A DNA stretch of 40,888 nucleotides from Rhodoferax ferrireducens (GTDB lineage Bacteria; Pseudomonadota; Gammaproteobacteria; Burkholderiales; Burkholderiaceae_C), in NCBI RefSeq assembly GCF_003347515.1, contig NZ_QEII01000255.1, forward strand, positions 1 to 40,888, read 5' to 3'. Both the position numbers and the translations under genes were made by a program. The notes below the pieces were generated by a model that had not been told where the DNA came from, made no database searches, and was given only the letters and a program-made list of their open reading frames with translations. Positions 1 through 7,856 of the stretch are shown here, one piece after another; positions within the stretch are counted from its first letter, which is position 1; each line of letters begins with the position of its first letter.

Positions 1-285
1 TGTGGGCCGCACCAACCCTGCGCTTCTTCCTTGACAGCCAGTCCCTCGCTGGCCCGGTTTTTCGCGGGCGATGAACTCAGGAAAGACGGCGGCAAACAGG
101 GACCGGCCCAGGTCTCTGCGCCGAACCAACCAAAGCCACAACGGGCTCCGAATCTTGGAATCCGGTCAGCTTTGAAACGACAAGGAGAGCGTGCATGCAG
201 ATACCGACACCGTGAATCGACACCGAGTTTTGTTCTTCCATTTTTTTGTTTTCTTTCGTCCCGACACGGGACAGGAGCTATCACC
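1..285 (+). other. Leader region of parB with two tiny overlapping ORFs
   Basis: No recognisable gene is complete here. A good ribosome-binding sequence (AAGGAG, 182-187) precedes a six-codon ORF at 195-215 (peptide MQIPTP). Its stop overlaps a GTG (GTGA at 212-215) that opens a 25-codon ORF. That ORF's stop overlaps the parB start as ATGA (286-289). A small hairpin (GTCCCG/CGGGAC, 259-272) sits just before the parB ribosome-binding site. The reading frame of parB is open upstream to position 31, but that extension has no good start signal. The chain of micro-ORFs could be a translational leader or chance. Confidence 0.3.
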
Positions 286-2322
286 ATGAACACCGTTACC
301 CATCAAGAAGTCCAAGCCCTTGAAGCCGCTGCACCCTCGCAAAACATGCTGCTGGTGCCGCTGTCGCAGCTTCGCCCATCCAAGCGCAATGTGCGAAAAA
401 CCTTGGGCGCTTCCATCCCCGAGCTGGCCGCCAGCATCGAACGCGTGGGCCTGCTGCAAAACCTGACCGTGACACTTGCCAGCGATGGCGAGCATTACGA
501 AGTGGTGGCCGGTGGCCGCCGCCTTGCGGCATTGAAACTGCTGGCGAAGAAACGGCGCATTGCCAAGGATTACCCGGTGCCTTGCCTGCTGGTGGCCGAT
601 GCCTCGGCGCGTACCGCCAGCCTGACCGAGAACGTGCAGCGCGAAGCCATGCACCCCGCCGACCAGTTCGAGGCGTTCGCCGACTTGATTGCGGAAGGCC
701 GCCCCATCGAGGACGTTGCCGCAGACTTTGGCGTGACCCCGTTGGTGGTGCAGCGCCGCTTGAAGCTGGCGAATGTCTCGCCACGCTTGATGGCCGACTA
801 TCGGGCCGATGCCGTGAACCTTGACCAGTTGATGGCATTGGCGATCACCGACGACCACGCCGCACAGGAAGCCGCGTTCTACGATGCGCCGAACTGGCAG
901 CGTAACCCGACCGCCTTGCGCGAACGACTGACTGAGCGGGAAATTGATGCCCACCGTCATCCGCTGGTGCGCTTTGTCGGGCTGGAAGCCTACGAGGCCG
1001 CAGGCGGTGGCATTCGCCGTGACCTGTTCGCGGATGCTGACCAAGGTATCTATCTGACCGATGCGGCATTGATAGACCGACTGGCACAGGACAAGTTGGC
1101 AGGCATTGCCGACGAAGTGCGCCGCGAGGGCTGGGCGTGGGTGGAGGCCGTGCCCGCCGCCACCTATGCCGACCTGCAAGCCTTCCAGCGCGCCCCGAAG
1201 GAACGGCGCAAGCCCAATGCCCGCGAGGCCAAGCGCATCGCCAAGCTGCAAGCGAAGGTGCTCGAAATCGGCGGAGCCTTGGATGCCGTTGAGTCCGAGG
1301 ACGAAGAGAAGGCCGAGGCCTTGCAGGAAGAAGGCGAACGCCTGGGTGAGCAACTGGAAGCACTGGAAGCCGAATTGCTGGCCTATGGCTCAACCGTTCG
1401 CGCTGCTGCCGGTGTTGTCGTCACGCTCGACCGCCAAGGCGAACCCGTCATCCATCGCGGATTGCTGCGCGAGGCCGAAGCCAAGGCGCTGCGCACGCTG
1501 GCGAGGGTGCAAGGCGGCATCGACCCGGAAGACACCGAGGACGAGGACAGCCCAGCGCCGAAGAAGGCCGGAATCTCCGAGAAACTGGCACGCCGTTTGA
1601 GCGCCCACCGCACGGCGGCACTGCAAATCGAACTGGCGCGGAATCCGCAGGCATCCCTTGCCGCGCTGGTGCATTGCATGGTGCAGCGGGTCTTGCAGAA
1701 CGCCCATGCGGTAGCGCTGCCCATCGGCATCAGCGTCCGCCTACAGGACAAGTTGGAAGGCTACGCCCCGGACTGGCCGCAATCGCCTGCCGCTTTCGCC
1801 TTGCTGGAACTACAGCAGGCATGGGGTGAGAAGTTGCCGCAGGACGATGCCGAATTGTTCGCGGTGCTGCTGGCACTGCCGCAGGATGAACTGGTGCGGT
1901 TGCTGGCGGTATGCATGGCTTCGACCGTCGATGTCGTTTCTTCGCGGGAACACGATGCACCGGGCAAGGTGTTGGCTCAGGCAGTCGGGTTGAACATGGC
2001 GGCATGGTGGAAGCCGACTGCCGAGGGGTATTTCTCCCACGTCTCCAAGGCGGTGATTCTGGAAGCTGTGCAGCAGTTCGCGCCGGAACACGTTGCCCGG
2101 TTGGCGAAACTCAAGAAGGCCGATATTGCCAGCGAGGCCGAACGGCTGGCAGTGGGGACGGGCTGGATGCCCGCCATATTCCAGAGCGAGGACATTGCCA
2201 GCGCGGCGCAGGACGACGCGCAGCAGGAAAGTTCGCAGGACACGACGAACGACACGCCAAAGGAAGCCCAGCAGGATGCTGCCATCGAGGTGGAGGAAGT
2301 GGCCGAGGCGCTGGCCGCGTGA
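286..2322 (+). CDS. parB: ParB-like partition/nuclease-domain protein of an ICE
   Basis: The 678-residue protein has a ParB N-terminal domain at about residues 20-115. It begins with a region reading LLVPLSQLRPSKRNVRK and contains the GGRRLAAL and TENVQREAMHPAD-type motifs typical of ParB/RepB/Spo0J proteins. A HTH follows at about 130-160 (EDVAADFGVTPLVVQRRL). The long C-terminal part is rich in Glu, Lys and Ala and partly coiled-coil-like. It is much longer than plasmid ParB (about 300 residues), as is usual for the homologue in Tn4371-like ICEs. It probably binds DNA in maintenance or regulation of the excised element. The ATG at 286 is preferred over the upstream frame because AGGAG precedes it at normal spacing. 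It is followed by a strong terminator. Confidence 0.85.
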   Translation: MNTVTHQEVQALEAAAPSQNMLLVPLSQLRPSKRNVRKTLGASIPELAASIERVGLLQNLTVTLASDGEHYEVVAGGRRLAALKLLAKKRRIAKDYPVPCLLVADASARTASLTENVQREAMHPADQFEAFADLIAEGRPIEDVAADFGVTPLVVQRRLKLANVSPRLMADYRADAVNLDQLMALAITDDHAAQEAAFYDAPNWQRNPTALRERLTEREIDAHRHPLVRFVGLEAYEAAGGGIRRDLFADADQGIYLTDAALIDRLAQDKLAGIADEVRREGWAWVEAVPAATYADLQAFQRAPKERRKPNAREAKRIAKLQAKVLEIGGALDAVESEDEEKAEALQEEGERLGEQLEALEAELLAYGSTVRAAAGVVVTLDRQGEPVIHRGLLREAEAKALRTLARVQGGIDPEDTEDEDSPAPKKAGISEKLARRLSAHRTAALQIELARNPQASLAALVHCMVQRVLQNAHAVALPIGISVRLQDKLEGYAPDWPQSPAAFALLELQQAWGEKLPQDDAELFAVLLALPQDELVRLLAVCMASTVDVVSSREHDAPGKVLAQAVGLNMAAWWKPTAEGYFSHVSKAVILEAVQQFAPEHVARLAKLKKADIASEAERLAVGTGWMPAIFQSEDIASAAQDDAQQESSQDTTNDTPKEAQQDAAIEVEEVAEALAA

Positions 2323-2340
2323 GGTAGCAATGACAAATGG

Positions 2341-2407
2341 CCCCGGCACAGAAATGCGCCGGGGTATCTTTTTTTAAAAATCGGGCGCGGCAAGTTTGCC
2401 GCGCCCG
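2341..2407. terminator. Back-to-back terminators sharing one T/A tract
   Basis: On the plus strand, stem CCCCGGC (2341-2347) pairs with GCCGGGG (2358-2364) and is followed by TATCTTTTTTT, an intrinsic terminator for parB. Immediately after, a perfect 10-bp stem (2382-2391 with 2398-2407, six-base loop) is preceded by AAAAA, which reads as a T tract on the minus strand. The pair could stop transcription from both directions. Confidence 0.75.
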
Positions 2408-3085
2408 GTCTAACAGCCGACGAGCCACCCCAAAAACCAAAACCGCGCCCCGCCTTCGTGGCGGGGCGTCGAAACCGAAGGCACTCCGGCCCGTGCCGGG
2501 CCTGCGCGTGCGATGCACTTGCCCAAGCAGAGCCCCCGCCACGGTAGGCGGATGCTGGGGTGCGCTGCACCTTGCTGCGGCAGGTTGTACAAATGCGTGC
2601 CGCCCACGATGCTGACGGTTGGCCGCCAGTTACATCACGAAGGACGGTTCACCGACGCGCCACACAGCCTTGCCATGAAGACTCCACGCCACGCTTCAAT
2701 CCGTTGCCGTCAGGTACAGGGAGCGTTACCGCCAGTCGTTCCGGACCAGACCTTGTCAGCATCAAGGCCCATGCCGGCGCTGCCTTCCTGCGGGGATGCC
2801 GAGTTGGCCATCGCTCCATTCGGGCCAGTTCGCCCCCTGCGTCCTTGGCTTGTCGTGAATCCTGGCAAGGGCACGGCTTGCGCCTCGGGCTTCATGGCTG
2901 CAACCGTCCGGCCCAAACAATTTCCCCGGCGCTGTGCGCCTTCCTCGCGCAGCAAATTCTTTGGGCCTCCCGGTCCTCCACGCTGTTGCGGCCGCTGCGC
3001 GGTGCAGCCCGCCCGACCCTCACCCTTGGATCACCGACAAGGACGCGATGGACGCGATCTTGCAACCCCGAAAGGAAACTTCATC
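2408..3085. other. 678-bp intergenic region between parB and the DUF736 gene
   Basis: I see no convincing gene. Open frames exist on both strands but lack ribosome-binding sites and family resemblance. A perfect 9-bp hairpin (CGCCCCGCC at 2446-2454, GGCGGGGCG at 2460-2468) lies near the left end. Nearly the same hairpin recurs after the DUF736 gene at 3406-3429. The length and GC-rich structure allow for an untranslated RNA or long leader, but nothing identifies one. Confidence 0.4.
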
Positions 3086-3394
3086 ATGGCTAACATCGGC
3101 ACCTTCACCGCAGACAAAGACGGCTTCACCGGCACGCTTCGCACCCTGACGCTCAACGTCAAGGTCAAATTCATCCCGAACGACAAGACCAGCGAGAACG
3201 CTCCCGACTACCGCATCCAGGCCAACAACGGGCTGGAAGTCGGCGCGGCGTGGAAGAAAGTCAGCCAGGCTGAGAGGCCTTACGTGTCTTGCAGTTTGGA
3301 TGATCCTTCGTTTCCGGCCACGGTCTACGCCCGCCTGATCGAAGGCGAGGACGGCACGCACAACCTCATCTGGTCGCGCAGCAAGGGCGACTGA
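3086..3394 (+). CDS. DUF736 family protein
   Basis: This 102-residue protein starts MANIGTFTADKDGFTG and contains the family's central beta-rich pattern (DYRIQ, EVGAAWKKVS, YVSCSLDDPSF, ARLIEGEDGTHNLIWSR). DUF736 proteins are small, of unknown function, and are characteristic of ICEs and conjugative plasmids of alpha- and betaproteobacteria, usually near parB. The start at 3086 has AAAGGAA about nine bases upstream. The longer frame from 2513 has no support. No catalytic residues or membrane segments are visible. The family assignment is firm, the function unknown. Confidence 0.85.
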   Translation: MANIGTFTADKDGFTGTLRTLTLNVKVKFIPNDKTSENAPDYRIQANNGLEVGAAWKKVSQAERPYVSCSLDDPSFPATVYARLIEGEDGTHNLIWSRSKGD

Positions 3395-3405
3395 CGCCGC
3401 CCCAG

Positions 3406-3429
3406 CGCCCCACCCACCGTGGCGGGGCG
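3406..3429. terminator. Hairpin between convergent DUF736 and xre genes
   Basis: CGCCCCaCC (3406-3414) pairs with GGcGGGGCG (3421-3429) with one mismatch and a six-base loop. It lies between the stops of two convergent genes, so a bidirectional terminator role is likely, although no long T run follows on either strand. Confidence 0.45.
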
Positions 3430-3440
3430 TTCCCTGACGG

Positions 3441-3737
3441 TCAGTGCTCCGGCTCGGAAGCCGTCAGGCGGCTTTCCGTCGCCGTCATCAAGTCAGCCGA
3501 GCTGCAACCCAGCGCCCGTGCGATCTTAAGAATGATCGCCAGCGTGGGCATGTGTTCGCCGCGCTCAATCTTGCCCATGTGCGAGCGTTCGATGCCCGCC
3601 AGGTGGGCCAGCGTCTCCTGGGCGACCCCTTGTTCCGTTCTCAGCGCGCGCACTGCCGCGCCGAAGGCTTGTGCCGGTTCGGCCTCGAAAGTGGTGGCGC
3701 CGACCGGGCGGCCACGCTGGATTGATCGCTTCTGCAT
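3441..3737 (-). CDS. XRE-family helix-turn-helix repressor
   Basis: This 98-residue protein has one HTH_XRE domain at about residues 28-85 (GAAVRALRTEQGVAQETLAHLAGIERSHMGKIERGEHMPTLAIILKIARALG), as in Cro/CI-type and SinR-like repressors. It would bind DNA as a dimer. It faces away from the DUF2958 gene. The 426-bp interval between them holds two palindromes of identical form (3844-3861, 3916-3933) that are the natural candidates for its operator, so it may control maintenance genes of the element and itself. That link is inferred from position only. Confidence 0.85.
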   Translation of the reverse strand: MQKRSIQRGRPVGATTFEAEPAQAFGAAVRALRTEQGVAQETLAHLAGIERSHMGKIERGEHMPTLAIILKIARALGCSSADLMTATESRLTASEPEH

Positions 3738-4163
3738 GCACAGAAGCGTCGATTAACAGCACAATTAAAACCACGTTATCTTTAACTCATTGGCTATTTC
3801 GGCCTACCATATTGGGTAACGGTATCTCGCTCGTCATCGTGCTTTTACGCATCTGCGTAAAGCCGGATTCGTGTTTCTTTGCTTCCGTGGATTCGTTGAC
3901 TTCCATCTGTACGCTTTTACGATCTTCCGTAAATCCTTAATGGCACATCTGAGGCTTTCCGTGCATCCAGCAATACGGCATTGTGGGCATCCTGGCCGCT
4001 CTCGGGTTCACTCCACAGCGGACAAGTACGCGAGTCTGGCGCACGCCGCTTGCCGTCAACCCCGGCCCGCACCGGACCGTGTTGGGGTATGACGGCTGCG
4101 CTCTACGCGCACGCCCCAGTCGCCTCGCTCCGCCGTGGAGTGAACCCTTCAAAGGAAGCGACC
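3738..4163. other. Divergent promoter region between xre and DUF2958
   Basis: No gene is evident. This stretch is AT-richer than its neighbours, especially 3750-3950, and carries two palindromic operator candidates. The right part (3980-4150) is GC-rich leader sequence ending in the ribosome-binding site AAAGGAAG for the DUF2958 gene. Confidence 0.5.
3844..3933. promoter_or_regulatory. Two TTTACG-N6-CGTAAA operator-like palindromes
   Basis: Site 1 (3844-3861) reads TTTACGCATCTGCGTAAA. Site 2 (3916-3933) reads TTTACGATCTTCCGTAAA. Both have exact 6-bp arms, a 6-bp centre, the same left flank GCT and a CC shortly after the right arm. They start 72 bp apart. The XRE repressor encoded next to them is the most likely binder. 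No other exact copy was noticed in the window. Confidence 0.6.
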
Positions 4164-4514
4164 ATGACCCAAGCTCTCATCACCGACGAACAACGCGCCC
4201 AACTGCTTGCCAATGGACAAGCCACTGCCGAAGGCCAGGACATTGACCCGCCGCCCGTCGTCAAGCTGTTCACCCCGGACGCGCACGCGACCTGGCTGCT
4301 CACCGAACTCGATCCCGAGGACGGCGATACGGCCTTTGGCCTGTGTGATGTCGGAATCGGCATGCCCGAGCTGGGCACCGTGCGGATATCCGAGCTGGCA
4401 TCCATCGTCGGGCCGTTGAAGCTGCCGGTTGCGCGCGATCTGTATTTCGTCGCGCAGCGCACGCTGTCAGACTATGTGCGGCTCGCCCGCATCAACGGTT
4501 CGATCATCGACTGA
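4164..4514 (+). CDS. DUF2958 family protein
   Basis: This 116-residue protein shows the full DUF2958 pattern: MTQALITDEQRAQLLANG at the start, VVKLFTPDAHATWLL, ELDPEDGDTAFGLCDVG, then PELGTVRISEL and a C-terminal RDLYF. The family is common on ICEs and conjugative plasmids and has no established function. The conserved acidic stretch suggests a small soluble protein. The start at 4164 is supported by AAAGGAAG eight bases upstream. The upstream-extended frame from 3981 is not supported. It is probably controlled from the operator-bearing region to its left. Confidence 0.85.
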   Translation: MTQALITDEQRAQLLANGQATAEGQDIDPPPVVKLFTPDAHATWLLTELDPEDGDTAFGLCDVGIGMPELGTVRISELASIVGPLKLPVARDLYFVAQRTLSDYVRLARINGSIID

Positions 4515-4871
4515 TGCGAACCGCATGGCCCGCTGCGGCGGGCCATCCAGGTGCTGCCGCCTACGGCGTACTGAGTCTATTTCGGTCTCAGTTAAGACCC
4601 TGATCGCATCAATCCAGACTATGCACCGTAGCGGTGCAAATGCGACCCAAACAGTCACGATGCGTGGCTGGCCTTGCGGCACTGTGTTCGGATACTGCGC
4701 ACCATTTCCGGTTGCGCGGCCGTCGCATTCGGACACCACCTACAACGCTTCAGAGCCCGTCAGTCTTGACATAGCCAGTTTACAGAAACTCACACATTTT
4801 TTGACGACTCCCTAGTTTTTAATTCTGGTGCCCGTGGCGACTGTTCCTGCTATTCGACAGGAGGTTGCGCC
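4515..4871. other. Intergenic region upstream of the DUF2285 gene
   Basis: No gene is supported. It contains a short hairpin (GCACC/GGTGC, 4623-4637) and a perfect -35-like TTGACA at 4766-4771, but no good -10 hexamer at the expected distance. It ends in a strong ribosome-binding site (AGGAGGTT) before the ATG at 4872. Confidence 0.35.
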
Positions 4872-5669
4872 ATGGCAGAGCTGAGTTCCGATCATTGGCA
4901 TCCGAGCGCCGCGTATCTCTACGTCCTGCACCTGGACGGCCTGGCCTTGGCCTGGGAATACCTGCGGCGTGACCCGGACTACCAGCATGACTGGTTGCAT
5001 CGGCACCGCCACCCCGAGGTGGCGCAGCACTGGGGTCTGCGCCAGTTGGAAGACCCCGGCCAGGATGCGCGGGACGCGCACCCGGCCTGGTTCCCCGACC
5101 ACGAGTCCGTGGTGCAGCTCTATCCCGATGCCGATCCGCCGCCCGATGCAGTGGCGTTCGATTTCTGGCGCATTCCCGGCCACAAACAACTGATCCATGA
5201 CGGTAGACGTTTGGTGCTGGTCGCCCGGCAGCCAGGTTGCTGTCTGCGTTTGACACTCTCGCCAGCGCTGGAGGACGGCATGGCCTACGTCTACGCCATC
5301 CGCGCCTGCCAAACGTCTTGCGCCAGCTATCGCTCGCTGGCGGGCGAACTGGACAAGCTGCAGGCGGCCAGCGACACCATGCCTGCGGGGGTGGTCAAGC
5401 CGCGTCCATCCTCCTCGTCACTGCTGGAGCTGCACACCCTACAGGCGCTCGACGGCACCTTGGCAGGTGCGTCCTTGCGCACGGTGGCCGACGTGCTGTT
5501 CGGCTCCGATGCGGTGGCCGAGGGCTGGCACGCCGACGGCGATCTGCGCGCCCGTGTGCGCCGCCTGGTGCAACGCGGCAAAAAGCTGATGTTGGGCGGC
5601 TATCGCCGCCTCGCACAGCTTCCACCGCTTGGGCAGGGACGTTCTGTATCAGACGCAGAACGTCCCTGA
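4872..5669 (+). CDS. DUF6499/DUF2285 domain protein
   Basis: The 265-residue protein begins with a DUF6499-like segment (residues about 8-65: HWHPSAAYLYVLHLDGLALAWEYLRRDPDYQ). A DUF2285 domain occupies roughly residues 110-255 and ends in the RARVRRLVQRGKKLMLGGYRRL motif, a basic stretch suitable for DNA binding. These proteins are usually annotated as transcriptional regulators and always sit next to the excisionase-like and repA genes of such ICEs, as here. Function is not established. The ATG has an ideal Shine-Dalgarno (AGGAGG). The last 30 coding bases form half of a perfect 11-bp hairpin. Confidence 0.8.
   Translation: MAELSSDHWHPSAAYLYVLHLDGLALAWEYLRRDPDYQHDWLHRHRHPEVAQHWGLRQLEDPGQDARDAHPAWFPDHESVVQLYPDADPPPDAVAFDFWRIPGHKQLIHDGRRLVLVARQPGCCLRLTLSPALEDGMAYVYAIRACQTSCASYRSLAGELDKLQAASDTMPAGVVKPRPSSSSLLELHTLQALDGTLAGASLRTVADVLFGSDAVAEGWHADGDLRARVRRLVQRGKKLMLGGYRRLAQLPPLGQGRSVSDAERP
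5636..5666. repeat. Perfect 11-bp inverted repeat at the end of the DUF2285 gene
   Basis: GGGACGTTCTG (5636-5646) pairs exactly with CAGAACGTCCC (5656-5666) across a nine-base loop, and the stop codon follows directly. GCAGAACG is repeated once more just after the stop. There is no T tract, so this may be an attenuation, processing or protein-binding site rather than a simple terminator. Confidence 0.55.
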
Positions 5670-5753
5670 GCAGAACGCCGTGCTTTCTTGAGACTGGCCT
5701 CCATCCGGTCGCGCTGTTGTGGCCGGTGACCCTGAACGATGGAGGTTCACACC

Positions 5754-6056
5754 ATGAGACCAGTCCCCTTGCGGCCCGCTGCCGCACCCGCTGCCACGCA
5801 GCAACCCTTGCCGCCAGCCCGCTACCTGACCAACGACGAGGCTGCCGAGTTCCTGCGGCTGTCGCCGCGCACGCTGGAGAAGCAGCGCGTCATCGGCGGT
5901 GGGCCGCGCTTTCGCAAGTTTGGCCGACGTGTCATGTACGCGGTGGCCGACCTCGAAAGCTGGGCCGACGCCCGCAGCTTCGAGGCCACCTCCGACCCCG
6001 AATACGCCGAGCGCCATTCCGGCGATAGCCGGGATGGTCAGCATGGCCGCCGCTGA
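5754..6056 (+). CDS. Excisionase-like helix-turn-helix protein
   Basis: This 100-residue protein has a MerR/excisionase-type winged HTH (HTH_17) in its centre: YLTNDEAAEFLRLSPRTLEKQRVIGGGPRFRKFGRRVMYAVADLESW. A Pro/Ala-rich N-terminal tail and a basic C-terminus flank it. Proteins of this kind act as recombination directionality factors or small transcription regulators. Here it lies directly upstream of repA (24 bp), so control of replication or excision is plausible. ATG 5754 is chosen because GGAGG lies nine bases upstream. The earlier ATG at 5739 would have that site inside the gene. Confidence 0.75.
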   Translation: MRPVPLRPAAAPAATQQPLPPARYLTNDEAAEFLRLSPRTLEKQRVIGGGPRFRKFGRRVMYAVADLESWADARSFEATSDPEYAERHSGDSRDGQHGRR

Positions 6057-6079
6057 GGTCAGGCAAGCCAGGCGTGCCG

Positions 6080-6943
6080 ATGGCCTTCGCCATGTCCAGC
6101 CCATCGCTGCCGCCAGCGCAGACTATGCAGCAGCACGAACAGCTCGACCTGTTTCGCGCGCTGCCGGGCGATATTGCACCACGCGACGCTCAGGACTTGA
6201 TGGCCTATCCGTTCTTCTCACTGGCCAAGTCGCGGCGTATTGCGCCGATCGATTTTCGCTCCGGTGGCGTGACGGTGCGCGTGGAGGGAACACAAGAGCA
6301 CGGCATCGCCACGATCTGGGATGCCGACATCCTGATCTGGGCTGCCAGCCAGATCGTGGAAGCGCGGGATGCGGGCATCCGCAGCTCCCGCCGGATGCAG
6401 GCCACCCCCTACGAGATCCTGCGCTTCATTGGGCGCGGCACGTCGCTGCACGACTACCAGCGCCTGAAGGCGGCGCTGGACCGCTTGCAATCCACCAGTG
6501 TGGCGACCTCGATCCGGGAAACGACAGGCCGACGCCTGCACCGCTTCTCGTGGATCAACGAGTGGAAGGAGCGGGCCGACAGCAAGGGGGTTCCGCTGGG
6601 CCTCGAATTGATTCTGCCGGACTGGTTCTATGCGGGCGTGCTGGACGAAGCCCTAGTGCTGACCATCGACCCGGCGTATTTCAAGCTCACGGGCGGGATC
6701 GAGCGTTGGCTGTACCGGCTGGTGCGCAAACACGGTGGCAAACAGCCCGGTGGCTGGCAGTTCGACTTCCCGCATCTGCACCGCAAATCGGGCAGCTCCG
6801 CACGCATCTCGGACTTCGCCTTCGACCTGCGTTCCTTGGTGGCACGGCAGTCTTTGCCCGGCTACACCCTGAGCATCGAGAGATTGCCGGGCGAGCCAGA
6901 AATCCTGGCTTTTCGGCCCGTGCCGCAAACGGCACGGGGATAA
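6080..6943 (+). CDS. repA: Replication initiator protein A (RepA/RPA family)
   Basis: This 287-residue protein matches the RPA replication-initiator family of ICEs and broad-host plasmids. It has an N-terminal EQLDLFRALPGDIAPRDAQDLMAYPFFSLAK motif, a central ATIWDADILIWAASQI block, and a PYEILRFIGRGTSLHDYQRLKAALDRL helix-turn-helix-like region. A second winged-helix block follows (ERWLYRLVRKHGGKQPGGWQFDFPHLHRKSGS). It would bind iterons and start replication of the excised element. Three direct repeats begin 24 bp after its stop. GTG 6074 and ATG 6092 are alternative starts. Confidence 0.85.
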   Translation: MAFAMSSPSLPPAQTMQQHEQLDLFRALPGDIAPRDAQDLMAYPFFSLAKSRRIAPIDFRSGGVTVRVEGTQEHGIATIWDADILIWAASQIVEARDAGIRSSRRMQATPYEILRFIGRGTSLHDYQRLKAALDRLQSTSVATSIRETTGRRLHRFSWINEWKERADSKGVPLGLELILPDWFYAGVLDEALVLTIDPAYFKLTGGIERWLYRLVRKHGGKQPGGWQFDFPHLHRKSGSSARISDFAFDLRSLVARQSLPGYTLSIERLPGEPEILAFRPVPQTARG

Positions 6944-6966
6944 CTCCGGGAATGCCTGTGGATGGG

Positions 6967-7105
6967 CTCGTGCTATCAGGCGCAAGGTGGCTCGTGCTAT
7001 CGGGAGTACGTCCCTCGTGCTATCAGGAGTACGAATCGGCCGCAAAGCCAATAACGGCGCGGGTTCCGGCCTCCCTTAACTTCCCTAACTTAAAACCTCT
7101 AACTT
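6967..7105. repeat. oriV: Putative origin: three iterons plus AT-richer repeats
   Basis: Three direct repeats begin CTCGTGCTATC at 6967, 6991 and 7014, that is at 24- and 23-bp steps. The second and third share CTCGTGCTATCRGGAGTACG. Downstream, an AT-richer block has three short repeats: CCCTTAACTT (7073-7082), CCCTAACTT (7083-7091) and CCTCTAACTT (7096-7105), resembling a DNA-unwinding element. The arrangement after repA and before parA fits an iteron-controlled origin. Binding is inferred. Confidence 0.6.
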
Positions 7106-7217
7106 TTAGTAAGAGCGCGCCGGTTCGGTGGACAAGTGCTGAAACCAGCGTTGACGGCGGCTTTGACCACGGCTTTGAACCCCGCTTTCCAAGCCGTTCG
7201 CCAGCAGGAGCAAGGCC

Positions 7218-7856
7218 ATGATCATCGCCTTGCTTAACCAGAAAGGCGGGGTCGGCAAAACCACGCTCGCCACCCACATCGCCGGTGAACTGGCGATGCA
7301 GGGCAAGCAAGTCATCCTGCTGGATGCCGATCCGCAAGGGTCATCCCTGGATTGGACACAACGGCGCAGCCAGCAAGGACTGTCCCGGTTGTTCAGCGCG
7401 GTCGGCTTGGCAAGGGAAACCCTGCACCAGGAAGCGCCAGAACTGGCCAGGCGCTGCGATCACATCGTTATCGATGGCCCACCCAGAATCGCCGCACTCG
7501 CGCGCTCCGCGTTGCTGGCGGCCGACTGCGTGCTGATCCCGGTGCAACCCAGCCCTTACGACGTTTGGGCCAGCGCCGAGATGGTGGCGTTGATCCGCGA
7601 GGCCCAGGTCTTCAGGCCAACGCTGCGCGCGGCCTTCGTCATCAACCGGCGGGTCAGTACCACGGTCATCGGGCGCGAGGCGCGCAACTCGCTGGCCGAT
7701 CAACCATTACCCGCACTGCGTGCGGAGGTTCGCCAGCGCATCGTCTTTGCTGACAGCGTGGCCGCTGGCCGGCTTGCACGCGAACTGGTGCCGGACAGCG
7801 CTGCCGCGCGCGAAATCACTGCGCTGGTGGATGAGCTGCTGCGGTGGTCGCCATGA
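7218..7856 (+). CDS. parA: ParA family partition ATPase
   Basis: This 212-residue MinD/ParA-type ATPase has the deviant Walker A motif near the start (NQKGGVGKTT, residues 7-16), the LLDADPQGSSLDW switch I/A' motif and the DHIVIDGPP Walker B at about 80-88. It lacks an N-terminal HTH, as in type Ib partition ATPases. It would drive segregation of the excised circular element together with the small protein encoded next, whose start overlaps its stop (ATGA at 7853-7856). It starts 112 bp after the putative origin. Confidence 0.9.
   Translation: MIIALLNQKGGVGKTTLATHIAGELAMQGKQVILLDADPQGSSLDWTQRRSQQGLSRLFSAVGLARETLHQEAPELARRCDHIVIDGPPRIAALARSALLAADCVLIPVQPSPYDVWASAEMVALIREAQVFRPTLRAAFVINRRVSTTVIGREARNSLADQPLPALRAEVRQRIVFADSVAAGRLARELVPDSAAAREITALVDELLRWSP

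Noticed and set aside
31..285. N-terminal extension of parB
   Set aside because: The translated extension looks non-protein-like and has no start signal. ATG 286 has a proper ribosome-binding site.
166..1353. Long minus-strand ORF (395 codons) opposite parB
   Set aside because: It is a shadow of a GC-rich gene. There is no ribosome-binding site or family pattern, and the plus strand is clearly coding.
6967..7033. CRISPR array
   Set aside because: There are only three repeats, with spacing too short for spacers. The position after repA fits iterons.
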